Positions 15,883 through 25,707 of a stretch of DNA of 64,000 nucleotides are shown one piece after another; within the stretch, counting starts at the first letter, position 1; each line of letters begins with the position of its first letter. Below the pieces are notes generated by a model that saw only the letters and a list, made by a program, of their open reading frames with translations, made no database searches and was not told the origin of the DNA. The stretch comes from Orrella dioscoreae (GTDB lineage Bacteria; Pseudomonadota; Gammaproteobacteria; Burkholderiales; Burkholderiaceae_B): positions 3,720,001 through 3,784,000 of the forward strand of contig NZ_LT907988.1 in assembly GCF_900089455.2 (NCBI RefSeq). The letters run 5' to 3'. The position numbers and the translations under genes are program-made.

Positions 15883-17007
15883 TCAGCGCACGGTGACCCA
15901 CTTGCCGGTCTTCGCCACCTCCTTCTCGTCGAAACCGAAACCCAGGCCCGGGGTCTGGTGCAGGATGACGCGGCCATTCTTGTGATCCAGCTGGCGATCC
16001 ACCAGGCGGCGGAAGTTCAGCACCTGGTCATCCCAGAAGTATTCGACATAGCGCGCGTTCGGCGTGGCGGCCACCAGCGGCGCGTGCAGGTCATGGAACC
16101 AGTGCGGGCACACCACCACGCCATGGCTGGCGGCGGTGGCCGCAATGCGCTTCCACTCGGTGATGCCGCCGCACACGGCAGCATCCGTCTGCAGGATGCT
16201 GCACGCCTCCTTCTCCAGCAATTGCTTGTGGTACCAGCGGCCATAGCCGATCTCGGCGGTGGCGATGGGCAGGCGCGTGGCGCGTGCCAGGCGGGCGTGG
16301 TTGTCGATGTCGTCCGGACCGAAAGGCTCCTCGATGAAGTAGGGGTCGTATTGCTCGAAGCGGCGGATGTACTGCAGCGCCTGCGTCAGGTCCTCCCAGG
16401 CGTTGTTGCAGTCCATCATCACTTCCACGTCCGGCCCGACGGCCTCGCGCGCGGCCTTCAGGCGCGCCTCTTCCTCGCGCGGCGAGAGCCTGCCCGTCTT
16501 CATCTTGACGGCCTTGAAGCCCTTGGCGGCATAGCTGGCCATTTCCTCGCCGAGGTGCTGCGGGGTCTTGCCGTCCAGGTAATAGCCGCCGCTGGCATAG
16601 GCCGGCACGCTTTCCAGCTCGACGGCGCCCAGGTAGCGGTGCAGCGGCAGCTTGGCCGCGCGGGCGTTGATGTCCCAGATGGCGGTGTCCAGCGCGCTGA
16701 TGGCCCGCAGCACGGTGCCCTGGCGGCCCTGCAGCAGCGACTCCTGGTACATGTCGCGCCACAGCGCTTCCACGGCGTGCGTGTCCTTGCCCAGCAGCAC
16801 GGGCGCCAGCAGTTCCTGCACCGCGGCGCTGAAGATGCCGCCGGCGGCGCTGCCCACATAGCAGAAGCCGATGCCTTCGATGCCGTCGTCGGTGCGCACC
16901 TTGACCAGTCCGTAATGACGGGTGCTGACGCTGCGGTTGGAAAAGGAAGTGACTTTGTCCAGCGGCACGGCGGCGGCGCAGACGTCGATGGAAGCAATCT
17001 TCGGCAC
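15883..17007 (-). CDS. Enolase-superfamily (mandelate racemase/muconate lactonizing-like) enzyme
   Basis: A 374-residue protein with the enolase-superfamily capping domain (about residues 1-125) and barrel. Catalytic elements in order: AVKMKTG (KxK), MMDCNNAW (metal-binding Asp), FIEEPF (Glu), PIATAEIG (Glu), TDAAVCGGITEW and VVCPHWFH (His). This is the mandelate racemase subgroup, which abstracts a proton next to a carboxylate to racemise or dehydrate hydroxy-acids. The substrate is undetermined. The start is GTG at 17005-17007 with AAGGA seven bases upstream. Its neighbours are a Bug receptor downstream and a divergent LysR regulator, a self-contained uptake-degradation unit for one acid. 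Confidence 0.88.
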   Translation of the reverse strand: MPKIASIDVCAAAVPLDKVTSFSNRSVSTRHYGLVKVRTDDGIEGIGFCYVGSAAGGIFSAAVQELLAPVLLGKDTHAVEALWRDMYQESLLQGRQGTVLRAISALDTAIWDINARAAKLPLHRYLGAVELESVPAYASGGYYLDGKTPQHLGEEMASYAAKGFKAVKMKTGRLSPREEEARLKAAREAVGPDVEVMMDCNNAWEDLTQALQYIRRFEQYDPYFIEEPFGPDDIDNHARLARATRLPIATAEIGYGRWYHKQLLEKEACSILQTDAAVCGGITEWKRIAATAASHGVVVCPHWFHDLHAPLVAATPNARYVEYFWDDQVLNFRRLVDRQLDHKNGRVILHQTPGLGFGFDEKEVAKTGKWVTVR

Positions 17008-17181
17008 GGCGGATTCCTTGAAGCTTGGGGGTGAAGGATCAACCTGGCGGGTGCGGGCTGCACCGAGAGCCACGGCTGGCAGACCGATACTGGGCCGATC
17101 CAGACCACGCACCAACCTCTTTCCTGCGCATTCAGAACACGTTAAAAACTTCTTCTTTGACATGACGTGCCGCAAGCCCCC

Positions 17182-18048
17182 ATGGACACCCGCTACCTGC
17201 ACACCTTCGTCTGCGTCGTCGAACGCGGCTCCATCGCCGAGGCCGCGCGGCACCTGGACCTGACGCCCACCTCCGTCGCCCAGCGCCTGAAGGCCCTGGA
17301 GGACGACGTGGGCAGCCGCCTGATCGTGCGCGCCGGCCGCACGGTCAAGCCCACCGTGGCGGGCCTGCGCATCCTGGAACGGGCGCAGGGCGTGCTGCGC
17401 GAGGTGCGCGACCTGCGCTCGGCGGCCTCGGAAACCGAGCTGCCTGCCGGGCCGCTGCGCATCGGCGCCACGCCCACGGCGCTGACCGGCATCTTCCCGC
17501 CCATGCTGAAACGCTGGGTGGCGCGCCATCCGCACGTGGAGATCTATATCGAGCCCGCTTCCACCACCCTGCTCTACAGCCGCGTGCTGGCAGGCGAACT
17601 GGACGCGGCGGTGCTGGTGCATCCGCGTTTCGACCTGCCCAAGACCTGCGAATGGCGGGATCTGCGCGAAGAGCCGCTGATCCTGCTGACGCCCGAAACG
17701 ATGACGGTGCAGGATCCCCTGCTGACCATCGCGCGCGAGCCCTTCATCCGCTATGACCGCAACGTGGTGGCTGGCAAGCTGGCCGACGACTACCTGACCG
17801 AGCACGGCCTGCGGCCCAAGGTGCGCTTCGAGCTGGATGGCATCGAGTCGATTGCCAAGCTGGTGTCGGAAGGCCTGGGCGTGTCGGTGCTGCCGGACTG
17901 GCCGGTAGTGGGACAGCCGTCTTCCGCGGTGAAGCGCTGGGCACTGCCCGCGCCCTTCCCTTCCCGCACGGTGGGCGCCATGTGGCTGCGCGCCAGCGTG
18001 CGTTCGCCTTTGGTGCAGGCGTTTCTGCACATGGCCGAGCCTGACTGA
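17182..18048 (+). CDS. LysR-family regulator of the enolase-Bug unit
   Basis: A 288-residue LysR protein. Its winged helix (residues 1-60) begins MDTRYLHTFVCVVERGSIAE and continues with TPTSVAQRLKALE. An effector domain follows. The ATG at 17182 was preferred over an upstream GTG at 17167, because MDTRYLHTF aligns with the family start. It is divergent from the enolase-superfamily gene with about 174 bp between starts, so it most likely controls the enolase-Bug pair. The ligand is probably the substrate acid of that pathway. Confidence 0.88.
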   Translation: MDTRYLHTFVCVVERGSIAEAARHLDLTPTSVAQRLKALEDDVGSRLIVRAGRTVKPTVAGLRILERAQGVLREVRDLRSAASETELPAGPLRIGATPTALTGIFPPMLKRWVARHPHVEIYIEPASTTLLYSRVLAGELDAAVLVHPRFDLPKTCEWRDLREEPLILLTPETMTVQDPLLTIAREPFIRYDRNVVAGKLADDYLTEHGLRPKVRFELDGIESIAKLVSEGLGVSVLPDWPVVGQPSSAVKRWALPAPFPSRTVGAMWLRASVRSPLVQAFLHMAEPD

Positions 18049-18196
18049 ATTCGCGCTGGATTATTGCCTCGGCGGCAAGAGTCTTTTGGCCCGCGCTGGG
18101 TTGGAAGCCGCGCCTTGAAGTGCGACACTGCCAGGGCAGGACGCGCAGGGCGCGTCGTCTTCATTCATGCAGTCACCCACTTGCAAGGACACCCTC

Positions 18197-19000
18197 ATGA
18201 GCACTCCCGCTTTCGGTCTTGGCACCTTCCGCCTGAAGGACCAGGCCGCCTATGACTCCGTCAGCCAGGCGCTGGACGCCGGCTACCGCCTCATCGACAC
18301 CGCGCAGATCTATGGCAACGAGGCCGAGGTGGGCCGCGCGCTGGCCGACAGCGGCGTGCCGCGCCGCGACGTCTTCCTGACCACCAAGATCTGGATCGAC
18401 AGCTTCTCGCGCGACAAGCTGGTCCCCAGCTTGAAGGAAAGCCTGAAGAAGCTGCGCACCGAGCAAGTCGACCTGACGCTGATCCATTGGCCTTCGCCCA
18501 AGGACCAGGTGCCCATGCAGGAATACCTGGAAGCGCTGGCCGACGCCAAGGCGCAGGGCCTGACCCGGGCCATCGGCGTATCGAACTTCACCATCGCCCA
18601 ACTCGACCAGGCCATCGGCATCCTGGGTGCGAAGGAGATCGCCACCAACCAGATCGAGGTGCATCCCTTCCTGCAGAACCGCAAGCTGACGGCCCATGCG
18701 CGCACACGCGGCATCCACGTCACGTCCTACATGACGCTGGCCTACGGCAAGGTGATCGACGATGCCGTGATCAACGAGGTGGCCAGGCGCCACGGTGCCA
18801 CGCCCGCGCAAGTGGCGCTGGCCTGGGCCCTGCAGCAGGGCTACGCGGTGATCCCGTCTTCCACCAAGCGCGCCAACCTGGAAGGCAACCTGAAGGCGCA
18901 GTCGATCACGCTGGACGACGAGGACATGAAAAGGATCGCCACGCTGGACCGCGGCGAACGCCTCGCGAATCCGGAAGGCATTGCACCGGCCTGGGATTGA
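18197..19000 (+). CDS. dkgB: Aldo/keto reductase (2,5-diketo-D-gluconate reductase B-like)
   Basis: A 267-residue NADPH-dependent reductase. The catalytic tetrad is complete: Asp34 and Tyr39 in DTAQIYGNE, Lys64 in TTKIW and His97 in LIHWP. The cofactor segment near the end is [14 protein letters not shown]. Length and motif spacing resemble DkgB (YafB), which reduces 2,5-diketo-gluconate and methylglyoxal. The start ATG at 18197 has AAGGA seven bases upstream; an upstream in-frame ATG at 18167 lacks one. A strong terminator shared with the convergent patatin gene follows. The exact physiological aldehyde is uncertain. Confidence 0.88.
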   Translation: MSTPAFGLGTFRLKDQAAYDSVSQALDAGYRLIDTAQIYGNEAEVGRALADSGVPRRDVFLTTKIWIDSFSRDKLVPSLKESLKKLRTEQVDLTLIHWPSPKDQVPMQEYLEALADAKAQGLTRAIGVSNFTIAQLDQAIGILGAKEIATNQIEVHPFLQNRKLTAHARTRGIHVTSYMTLAYGKVIDDAVINEVARRHGATPAQVALAWALQQGYAVIPSSTKRANLEGNLKAQSITLDDEDMKRIATLDRGERLANPEGIAPAWD

Positions 19001-19020
19001 ACCCGCCAGCAAGAAAAGCA

Positions 19021-19045
19021 AAAGCCCGGCGTCGTGCCGGGCTTT
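19021..19045. terminator. Bidirectional terminator between the aldo/keto reductase and patatin genes
   Basis: AAAGCCCGGC (19021-19030), loop GTCGT, GCCGGGCTTT (19036-19045). It is a perfect 10-bp stem ending in T on the plus strand and, by symmetry, on the minus strand; it serves two convergent genes. Confidence 0.85.
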
Positions 19046-19063
19046 CCCATGGAAGTCGGCGCG

Positions 19064-20023
19064 CTACTGCGCGGCCTCTTCGTCCAGGGAAGCGTCGTCC
19101 AGCGGCAGCAGTTGCGGTCCCAGCAGGTCCTGGATCAAGGGCAGCACCCGCGTCGCGGCGCGCTCGCCTTCGGCGATGGCAAGATTCGCGCGGTGGTAGT
19201 CCATGGCCGCGATGTTCGACAGCCTGGGCCGGATCATGACGTCGGCGGGCTCGCCGGCCAGGCGGCTCTGCGTGATGCGCACCTGCATGATGTTCAGGCT
19301 CGTGCCCAGCACGTCCAGCAGGGACGGCATCTCGGGCGCGGGCGGCTCGTCGGGATTGCCCGCGGCGGCGCGCGGCGCGGGCCGCAGCTTGCCCAGGAGC
19401 GTCGCCAGCACACCGGTCTTGTCTTCCTCCGGGGCCGCTGCCGTCGTCGCGCTGCGGCTGCGCCGGCCGATCAGGTCCCAGTTCAGGTCCACGGCAATCA
19501 CGATGTCCGCGCCCATGGCGCGGCACAGCGACACCGGCACCGGGTTCACCAGCCCGCCATCGACCAGCAGCCTGCCCTTTTGCTGGGCCGGCGTGAACAA
19601 GCCCGGCAAGGCCATGGAGGCCCGCACCGCGTCGATGACCGGACCGTCGCGCAGCCATACCTCGCGGCCCGTCGACAGCTCGGTGGCCACGCAGGCGAAT
19701 GGCTTGGGCAGGCCCGCCATGCCTTCGTCATCGAAATGCTGCTCGAAGAAACGCACCAGCTTGCTGCCTTCGATCAAGCCGCCGCCCATGCGCAGGTCCA
19801 GCATGCCGACCACGCCGCCCCAGGTGAGCTTGCCTGTCCATTCGGCCAGCCAGTCCAGCCGCCCGGCGGCATAGACCGCGCCCACCAGCGCGCCGATGGA
19901 CGTGCCGCAGACCACGTCGGGCACGACGCCCGCCCGCTCCAGCGCGCGTATGACACCGATGTGCGACCAGCCGCGCGCCGAGCCGCTGCCCAGCGCCAGG
20001 CCGATACGAGGACGGTAAGCCAT
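19064..20023 (-). CDS. Patatin-like phospholipase (RssA/YchK type)
   Basis: A 319-residue protein with a patatin hydrolase domain over the first 200 residues. The oxyanion stretch is GLALGSGSARGWSHIG, the nucleophile Ser42 lies in GTSIGALVGA, and the catalytic Asp lies in VDGGLVNPVP. A Ser-Asp dyad of this kind cleaves acyl esters of phospholipids. The C-terminal third has a low-complexity Ala/Pro/Glu-rich stretch and then a helical tail. The start ATG at 20021-20023 has AGGAG five bases upstream. There is no signal peptide, so it is probably cytoplasmic or membrane-associated. The physiological lipid is unknown. Confidence 0.88.
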   Translation of the reverse strand: MAYRPRIGLALGSGSARGWSHIGVIRALERAGVVPDVVCGTSIGALVGAVYAAGRLDWLAEWTGKLTWGGVVGMLDLRMGGGLIEGSKLVRFFEQHFDDEGMAGLPKPFACVATELSTGREVWLRDGPVIDAVRASMALPGLFTPAQQKGRLLVDGGLVNPVPVSLCRAMGADIVIAVDLNWDLIGRRSRSATTAAAPEEDKTGVLATLLGKLRPAPRAAAGNPDEPPAPEMPSLLDVLGTSLNIMQVRITQSRLAGEPADVMIRPRLSNIAAMDYHRANLAIAEGERAATRVLPLIQDLLGPQLLPLDDASLDEEAAQ

Positions 20024-20078
20024 GCGCGCTCCTGCTTGGAAGAAAGCCAGGAGCTTAGAACACTTGGGCCCCGGCCCG

Positions 20079-20930
20079 CTACAGGCGGAAGTGCTGGCGC
20101 AGCGCCTCTTCCATGAGCGTCGCCGCGGGATCGGACGGCGTCGATGCCGCCCGCCACAGCACGACCTCATGCGGCGCAACGGCGGGCCAGCCTTCCAGGA
20201 CCCGCATGGCGGCGGTGACGCGCGAGCGGTCCACCAGGCTGACCCCCAGTCCCGCCTCGACGCAGGCCTGCACCGCCTGACTGGACGGGCTGCTGAGCAC
20301 CACGCGCCAGGACACGCCCGCGCGCGCGAGCGAAGCGATCATCGCGTCCCTGTACGGGCAATGCGCGGCATGCAGCGCCAGGGGAACGGGCGCCTCCAAT
20401 GCCACGTCCGCGCCCAGACCCGCCACCCACACGGGCGTGGTCTGGGTGACGGCGCGCGCGTCCGGCTTGCGCCCGCGGGGCTGCACGAGCAAGGCCACGT
20501 GCAGCCGCCCGCGCTCGGTCTGTTCGCGCAACGACTGGCTGGGCGCGGTCGTCACCTCCAGCACGACATTGGGCCAACTGGCGGCGAAACGCGGCAGGAT
20601 GTCGCGGATGACATGGCCCGCGTATTCGTCCGGCACGCCCAGCTTGAGGCGGCCGGCAGGGCTGGTGCCGTGCAGATCGTCCAGCAGCCTGTCATGCATG
20701 CCCAGCAGCGGCGCGGTGCCGGACAACAGTCGCTGGCCCAGGGGCGTCAGGCTGACCGACTGATTGTCGCGTTCGAACAGCCGCCCGCCCGCGACGGACT
20801 CCAGCCGCTGGATCTGCACGCTGACGGCCGCGGGGCTGCGGTGCACCTGCTCGGCCGCCGCGCGGAACTGGCCCAGGCGGGCCACGGCGTGGAAGGTGCG
20901 CAGCAGGTCGATGTCCAGGGCTGCCGTCAT
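20079..20930 (-). CDS. LysR-family regulator divergent from an EamA transporter
   Basis: A 283-residue LysR protein. The winged helix lies at residues 5-65 (DLLRTFHAVARLGQFRAAAEQ, then SPAAVSVQIQRLE), and an effector-binding domain follows. It is encoded opposite an EamA/DMT transporter with 74 bp between starts, an A+T-rich region typical of a shared LysR-controlled promoter. Its likely target is that transporter. The ligand is unknown. Confidence 0.87.
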   Translation of the reverse strand: MTAALDIDLLRTFHAVARLGQFRAAAEQVHRSPAAVSVQIQRLESVAGGRLFERDNQSVSLTPLGQRLLSGTAPLLGMHDRLLDDLHGTSPAGRLKLGVPDEYAGHVIRDILPRFAASWPNVVLEVTTAPSQSLREQTERGRLHVALLVQPRGRKPDARAVTQTTPVWVAGLGADVALEAPVPLALHAAHCPYRDAMIASLARAGVSWRVVLSSPSSQAVQACVEAGLGVSLVDRSRVTAAMRVLEGWPAVAPHEVVLWRAASTPSDPAATLMEEALRQHFRL

Positions 20931-21004
20931 TATTTTGTTTTCCTTAATAACTGATAAAAGTAATCTTGCTTTATTGAATTACGATGCTGGCCTAAGGTCA
21001 AGGC

Positions 21005-21910
21005 ATGCGGAATCTTTCACTTGCCCCCTCTCCTCCCGTCGTCATTCCCTTGCTGCTGCTCGAGGCCGGCCTCGTCATCGCGTGGAGCTCCGGCTTCGTC
21101 GGCATGCGCTTCGCGCTCGACCACGCGCCGGTATTCCTGGTCGTCTTCTGGCGTTGCGTGCTGCTCACGCTCTGCCTGCTGCCCTGGGTGGCACGGTCGG
21201 TGTGGCGCACGCCGGCGCCCTTGCTGCTGCGGCAGGCCGCCATCGGTCTCCTGGCCATGGCGTGCTACCTGGCGGGCGTTGCCAAAGGCATCGAGCATGG
21301 CGTGCCCGCGGGCATGGCCGCGCTGATCGCGGACCTCCTGCCCGTGGGCACCGCCCTGATCGCGGCCTGCGTGCTGCGGCACCGGCTGGGCCGGCTGACC
21401 TGGGCAGGATTGGGAATCGGCCTGGCCGGCACGCTGATCGTGCTGCGTGATGCCCTGGCGCTTGGCGACGCGCCGGCATGGGCTTACGCCATGCCCTTGC
21501 TGGGCATGCTGGCATTGGCCGTGGCCACCTTGTGGCAGAAGCGTGATCCATCCACGGCAAGCATGGATCTCCTGCCCACGCTGTGGATACAGTGCGCGGT
21601 ATCCACGGTGTTCTTCGGCATCCTGGCGGGGCAGGAAGGCAGCCTTGCACCCGTCGCCAGCGGCGGCTTCGCCGCCGCGGTGCTGTGGACCGCCGTGCTT
21701 TCCAGCCTGGGCGGCTACGGCCTTTATTGGCTGTGCCTGCGGCGCAGCTCGCCCACGCGGGTTGCCAGCGTGCTGTACCTGAGCCCCGCCGCCACCTTGC
21801 TGTGGGCGTGGAGCCTGTTCGGCGAGCCGCTCACCTGGCTCATGCTGGCCGGCACCGCGGTGTGCGGCGCCGGCGTATGGCTGGTCGCGCGGGGAGAGTC
21901 ACGGACGTGA
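21005..21910 (+). CDS. EamA/DMT-superfamily transporter
   Basis: A 301-residue integral membrane protein with ten predicted helices in two EamA repeats: a first half starting LLEAGLVIAWSSGFVGMR and a second half ending SLFGEPLTWLMLAGTAVCGAG. It is an exporter-type carrier for small metabolites, with no readable specificity. It is divergently paired with a LysR regulator and is followed by a 64-bp gap and a LysR gene on the opposite strand. It is a second, unrelated copy of the family seen at 2176-3105. Confidence 0.87.
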   Translation: MRNLSLAPSPPVVIPLLLLEAGLVIAWSSGFVGMRFALDHAPVFLVVFWRCVLLTLCLLPWVARSVWRTPAPLLLRQAAIGLLAMACYLAGVAKGIEHGVPAGMAALIADLLPVGTALIAACVLRHRLGRLTWAGLGIGLAGTLIVLRDALALGDAPAWAYAMPLLGMLALAVATLWQKRDPSTASMDLLPTLWIQCAVSTVFFGILAGQEGSLAPVASGGFAAAVLWTAVLSSLGGYGLYWLCLRRSSPTRVASVLYLSPAATLLWAWSLFGEPLTWLMLAGTAVCGAGVWLVARGESRT

Positions 21911-21974
21911 CATGCCCTGGATGGGAGGCGGGGCGGCATTCCGCGAGGAACGGCAGGCCCTGCTGCCGACCGAC

Positions 21975-22922
21975 TCAGGCTGCCTCGTCCTTCATCAATT
22001 GGATGAAGCGGGCCTGCTCATCCGTCATTGCCTCGTCCGCGCGCGTCAGGATGCCGAATGGCGCCAGCGGGAGATCCAGCTTCACCGGCAAGGCCTTCAC
22101 GATGCCCATGCGCAGATAGTCCTTCAGCGCCGACTCGGACAGCAGCATGATGGCATCGGTCAATTGCACCAGCTGCTGCATGGAATACACGGAACCGCAC
22201 TCGATGACGTCGGCGGGCGCGGGCAACACCAGGCGCTGCAGCAGTTGGTCCAGCGCGATGCGCGCGGGGCTGGCGGTCGGCTGGAGAATCCAAGGCCAAT
22301 CCTGCACCATCTCGTCCCAGCTCAGCTTGCGCCGCCGCGCCAGTGGATGTCCGCTACGCACCACCAGGATCAGCCGCTCGTTGCCAAGCTCCTCGAATAC
22401 ATAGGGACCGCTATCCGCGCTCGGATTGCGCCGCCCGATGGCCAGGTCGATCTGGCGCTGGTCCAGCAGGCGCAGCAACTGATCGCTGGTGTCCCCCATG
22501 ATGCGGATGCGCAATTGGGGGTGCATGGCCTTGATCCGGGCCACCGCCGTCATCACCAGGTCCGGCGCCGCGCCCATGATGGTGCCGATCGCCAGATAGC
22601 CATAGCCGCCTTGCTGGCGCACCGCCAGGTCTTCCGCGCAACGGTCCAGCCCGGTGATGGAGGCCTCCGCGAACCGCAGCAGCTGTCTGCCCAGCGCGGT
22701 GGGCCGCATGCCGCGCGGCAGCCGCTCGAACAGCTGGCAGCCGAACATGTCTTCGATCTCGTGCAGCATGCGGGTAGCCGCCGGCTGGGACATGTGCAAC
22801 GCGAGTGAGGCCCTGTGCAGGTTCTGGCTGGACCCAAGCGCGACGAGCATGTGCAGGTGCTTGTAGCGCAGACGGTTCAGCAGGCTGCGATGCAGCGCGG
22901 AAGGCGGTGGCGTCGTCGACAT
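21975..22922 (-). CDS. LysR-family regulator of the L-rhamnonate operon
   Basis: A 315-residue LysR protein with a longer N-terminus before the winged helix (RLRYKHLHMLVALGSSQNLH, then SQPAATRMLHEIE) and an effector domain. It resembles the GalR/CbnR-like LysR regulators of sugar-acid degradation. It is divergent from the transporter-RhmD-RhmA-AldA operon, with 263 bp between starts. That makes it the probable activator, whereas the E. coli rhm genes are linked to an IclR-type regulator. The probable effector is L-rhamnonate or its dehydration product; this is inferred. Confidence 0.87.
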   Translation of the reverse strand: MSTTPPPSALHRSLLNRLRYKHLHMLVALGSSQNLHRASLALHMSQPAATRMLHEIEDMFGCQLFERLPRGMRPTALGRQLLRFAEASITGLDRCAEDLAVRQQGGYGYLAIGTIMGAAPDLVMTAVARIKAMHPQLRIRIMGDTSDQLLRLLDQRQIDLAIGRRNPSADSGPYVFEELGNERLILVVRSGHPLARRRKLSWDEMVQDWPWILQPTASPARIALDQLLQRLVLPAPADVIECGSVYSMQQLVQLTDAIMLLSESALKDYLRMGIVKALPVKLDLPLAPFGILTRADEAMTDEQARFIQLMKDEAA

Positions 22923-23185
22923 CTAAGTAATAACCTGAAGGTATCGCATGTGAACTATCTTTGATTGGTAGAGTATCAGTCACCGGTCTAGAGTATGTCC
23001 ATATCAAGAACAGAAAAGCCGGAGACAAGATCATGCAGACCGCCCCCTCGTAAGACGTCCACGCTCGCCCAGCCCTCCCTGTCAGGCCCGCTTCGGACCG
23101 CATGCGTCATGCATGCGCCGGCCGGGCCATCCTGTTTCCAGGCGCCACGCTGCCTGGACGGTTTCGCCTCGAGGTTCGGAACACC

Positions 23186-24475
23186 GTGAACAAGCTCCCC
23201 GCCCCCCTGCTCGCCAAGATTTCCTGGCGCCTGCTGCCATTCCTCCTGTTGATGTACATCCTGGCCTTCCTGGACCGCGCCAACGTCGGATTCGCCAAGG
23301 CGGCATTCCAGGCCGACACGGGCATCAGCAATGCCGCCTTCGCACTGGGTGCGGGCATCTTCTTCGCCGGCTATGCCCTGCTCGAGGTTCCCAGCAACCT
23401 CATCATGCATCGCGTGGGCGCCCGCATCTGGATGTGCCGCATCATGGTGACGTGGGGACTCGTGTCCACCGCGATGATGTTCGCGCACGACGAGACGACC
23501 TTCTACATCCTGCGCTTCCTGCTGGGCGTGGCCGAGGCCGGCTTCTTCCCCGGCGTCATCCTGTACCTGACCTATTGGTTCCCGGCGGCGCACCGCGGGC
23601 AAGCCATGGGCTTCTTCTATTTCGGCGCGCCCCTCGCCTTCATCCTCGGCAGTCCGCTATCGGGCCTGCTGCTGGAAATGGACGGCATCGCCAACCTGTT
23701 CGGCTGGCAGTGGATGTTCGCCGTGACCGGGATCGTGACCGTGGCCGTGGGCATCTGGGCGTACTTCTACCTGAACAACCGTCCTGCCGACGCCACGTGG
23801 CTCAGTGACGACGAGCGCACGCTGCTGCAGGACATCCTGGACCGCGAGGAGCGCGCCAAGGGCCCCCAATCGCACAGCCTGCTGGCCGCGCTGACGCAAC
23901 CCGCCGTGCTGTATCTCGCGCTGATCTACCTGCTGATCCAGGCCAGCGTCTATGGCGTCGTGTTCTACCTGCCGACGCAGGTGGCAGGCCTCCTGGGCAT
24001 GAAGGTGGGCTGGCTGGTGGGCCTGGTCACGGCCATTCCCTGGATCTGCGCGCTGCTCGCCGCCTGGCTCGTCCCCGGCTATGCCGACCGCACGCAGCAG
24101 CACCGCCGTGTCGCCAGCATCACGCTGGTCGTGGCCGCCCTCGGCATGGCCGTGTCGGTAAGTTTCAACAGCCCCCTGATCGGCATCGCGGCCCTGTGCT
24201 TCGCCGCCGCGGGCTTCATCTCGGTGCAGCCGGTGTTCTGGACCTTCCCGTCGAGCACCTTGTCAGGAAGCGCCGCCGCGGGCGGCATTGCACTCATCAA
24301 CTCGATGGGCGCGGTGGGCGGCTTCACCGCACCCATCGTCAAGAACTGGATCGAGGGCGCCCTCCAATCCCCGGCGGCAGGCCTGTACCTGCTTGCCACC
24401 ACCACCCTGCTGGCCGCCATTCTGGTGCTGGGCGTGCGCGCGCGCGCCAACAGCGCCCTGCAGCCGGCCAATTGA
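23186..24475 (+). CDS. rhmT: MFS transporter of the anion:cation symporter group, probable L-rhamnonate permease
   Basis: A 429-residue, 12-helix major facilitator protein. [20 protein letters not shown] at the N-terminus and RANVGFAKA after it are diagnostic of the ACS subfamily that imports sugar acids and tartrate. I start at GTG 23186, because the residues from there match the family; the frame opens at ATG 23102, and in the same frame further upstream lies a six-codon ORF. It leads an operon with RhmD, RhmA and AldA homologues, so L-rhamnonate is the likely cargo. The start choice is the main uncertainty. Confidence 0.85.
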   Translation: MNKLPAPLLAKISWRLLPFLLLMYILAFLDRANVGFAKAAFQADTGISNAAFALGAGIFFAGYALLEVPSNLIMHRVGARIWMCRIMVTWGLVSTAMMFAHDETTFYILRFLLGVAEAGFFPGVILYLTYWFPAAHRGQAMGFFYFGAPLAFILGSPLSGLLLEMDGIANLFGWQWMFAVTGIVTVAVGIWAYFYLNNRPADATWLSDDERTLLQDILDREERAKGPQSHSLLAALTQPAVLYLALIYLLIQASVYGVVFYLPTQVAGLLGMKVGWLVGLVTAIPWICALLAAWLVPGYADRTQQHRRVASITLVVAALGMAVSVSFNSPLIGIAALCFAAAGFISVQPVFWTFPSSTLSGSAAAGGIALINSMGAVGGFTAPIVKNWIEGALQSPAAGLYLLATTTLLAAILVLGVRARANSALQPAN

Positions 24476-24506
24476 TTCCACCGAGCACGCAAGGAGCCTA
24501 GACCGC

Positions 24507-25694
24507 ATGCGCAGCATCCCCACCATCAAGCAGGTCCGCGCCTATACCCTCAAGGGTGGCGGCGCCGACTACCACGACCAATCCGATGGCCACTGGATCG
24601 ACGACCACGTCGCCACGCCGATGAGCAAGTACCCGGACTATCGCCAGAGCCGGCGCAGCTTCGGCATCAACGTGCTGGGCACGCTGGTGGTCGAGATCGA
24701 GGCCTCCGACGGCTCGGTGGGGTTCGCGGTGACCACGGGTGGCGAACCGGCAGCCTACATCGTCGAGAAGCACCTGGCGCGCTTCCTGGAGGGCGCCAAG
24801 GTCACGGACATCGAACGCATCTGGGACCAGATGTATTTCTCGACGCTGTACTACGGCCGCAAGGGCCTGGTCATCAACACGATATCCGGCGTCGACCTGG
24901 CGCTGTGGGACCTGCTTGGCAAGGTGCGCCAGGAGCCGGTGCACCAGTTGCTGGGCGGCGCGGTGCGCGACGAGCTGCAGTTCTACGCCACGGGCGCGCG
25001 CCCCGACCTGGCGCAGAAGCTGGGATTCATCGGCGGCAAGCTGCCGCTGCATCACGGCCCCGCCGAAGGCGAGGAAGGCCTGCGCAAGAACCTGGAGGAA
25101 CTGGCCACCATGCGCGAGCGCGTGGGACCGGACTTCTGGCTGATGTGGGACTGCTGGATGAGCCTGGACCTGAACTACGCCACGCGCCTGGCCCAGGGGG
25201 CACGCGAATACGGCCTGAAGTGGATCGAGGAAGCGCTGCCGCCGGACGATTACTGGGGTTATGCCGACCTGCGCCGCAACGTGCCCGCCGGCATGATGGT
25301 GACCACCGGCGAGCACGAGGCCACGCGCTGGGGCTTCCGCATGCTGCTGGAGATGGGCTGCTGCGACATCATCCAGCCCGATGTGGGCTGGTGTGGCGGC
25401 GTGACGGAACTCATCAAGATCTCGGCCCTGGCCGACGCGCACCAGACCCTGGTGATTCCGCATGGTTCCAGCGTCTACAGCTATCACTTCGTCGCCACGC
25501 GCCAGAACAGCCCCTTCGCCGAGTTCCTGATGATGGCCCCCAAGGCCGACGAGGTCGTGCCGATGTTCCACCCGCAACTGCTGGGCGAGCCCGTGCCGGT
25601 CAAGGGCCGCATGCGCCTGTCCGAACTGGACAAGCCCGGCTTCGGCGTCGAACTGAATCCCGCGTGCGAACTGCATCGCCCCTACACCCACTGA
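24507..25694 (+). CDS. rhmD: L-rhamnonate dehydratase RhmD
   Basis: A 395-residue enolase-superfamily enzyme that dehydrates L-rhamnonate to 2-keto-3-deoxy-L-rhamnonate. It follows the E. coli YfaW sequence closely. It has DYHDQ..HWIDDH near the start, [13 protein letters not shown], the barrel residues in WLMWDCWMS (Asp), [16 protein letters not shown] (Glu) and [10 protein letters not shown] (Glu). [11 protein letters not shown] and IPHGSSVYS (catalytic His) come next, and it ends in KPGFGVELN. The start ATG at 24507 has AAGGAG upstream. It lies 31 bp after the transporter and 13 bp before the aldolase. The subfamily assignment is strong. Confidence 0.95.
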   Translation: MRSIPTIKQVRAYTLKGGGADYHDQSDGHWIDDHVATPMSKYPDYRQSRRSFGINVLGTLVVEIEASDGSVGFAVTTGGEPAAYIVEKHLARFLEGAKVTDIERIWDQMYFSTLYYGRKGLVINTISGVDLALWDLLGKVRQEPVHQLLGGAVRDELQFYATGARPDLAQKLGFIGGKLPLHHGPAEGEEGLRKNLEELATMRERVGPDFWLMWDCWMSLDLNYATRLAQGAREYGLKWIEEALPPDDYWGYADLRRNVPAGMMVTTGEHEATRWGFRMLLEMGCCDIIQPDVGWCGGVTELIKISALADAHQTLVIPHGSSVYSYHFVATRQNSPFAEFLMMAPKADEVVPMFHPQLLGEPVPVKGRMRLSELDKPGFGVELNPACELHRPYTH

Positions 25695-25707
25695 GCGGGA
25701 GAACGTC

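Noticed and set aside
14599-17034. 811-codon plus-strand open frame
   Set aside because: It lies antisense to the Bug and enolase-superfamily genes and has the His/Arg/Gly/Gln-rich composition of a high-GC shadow frame.
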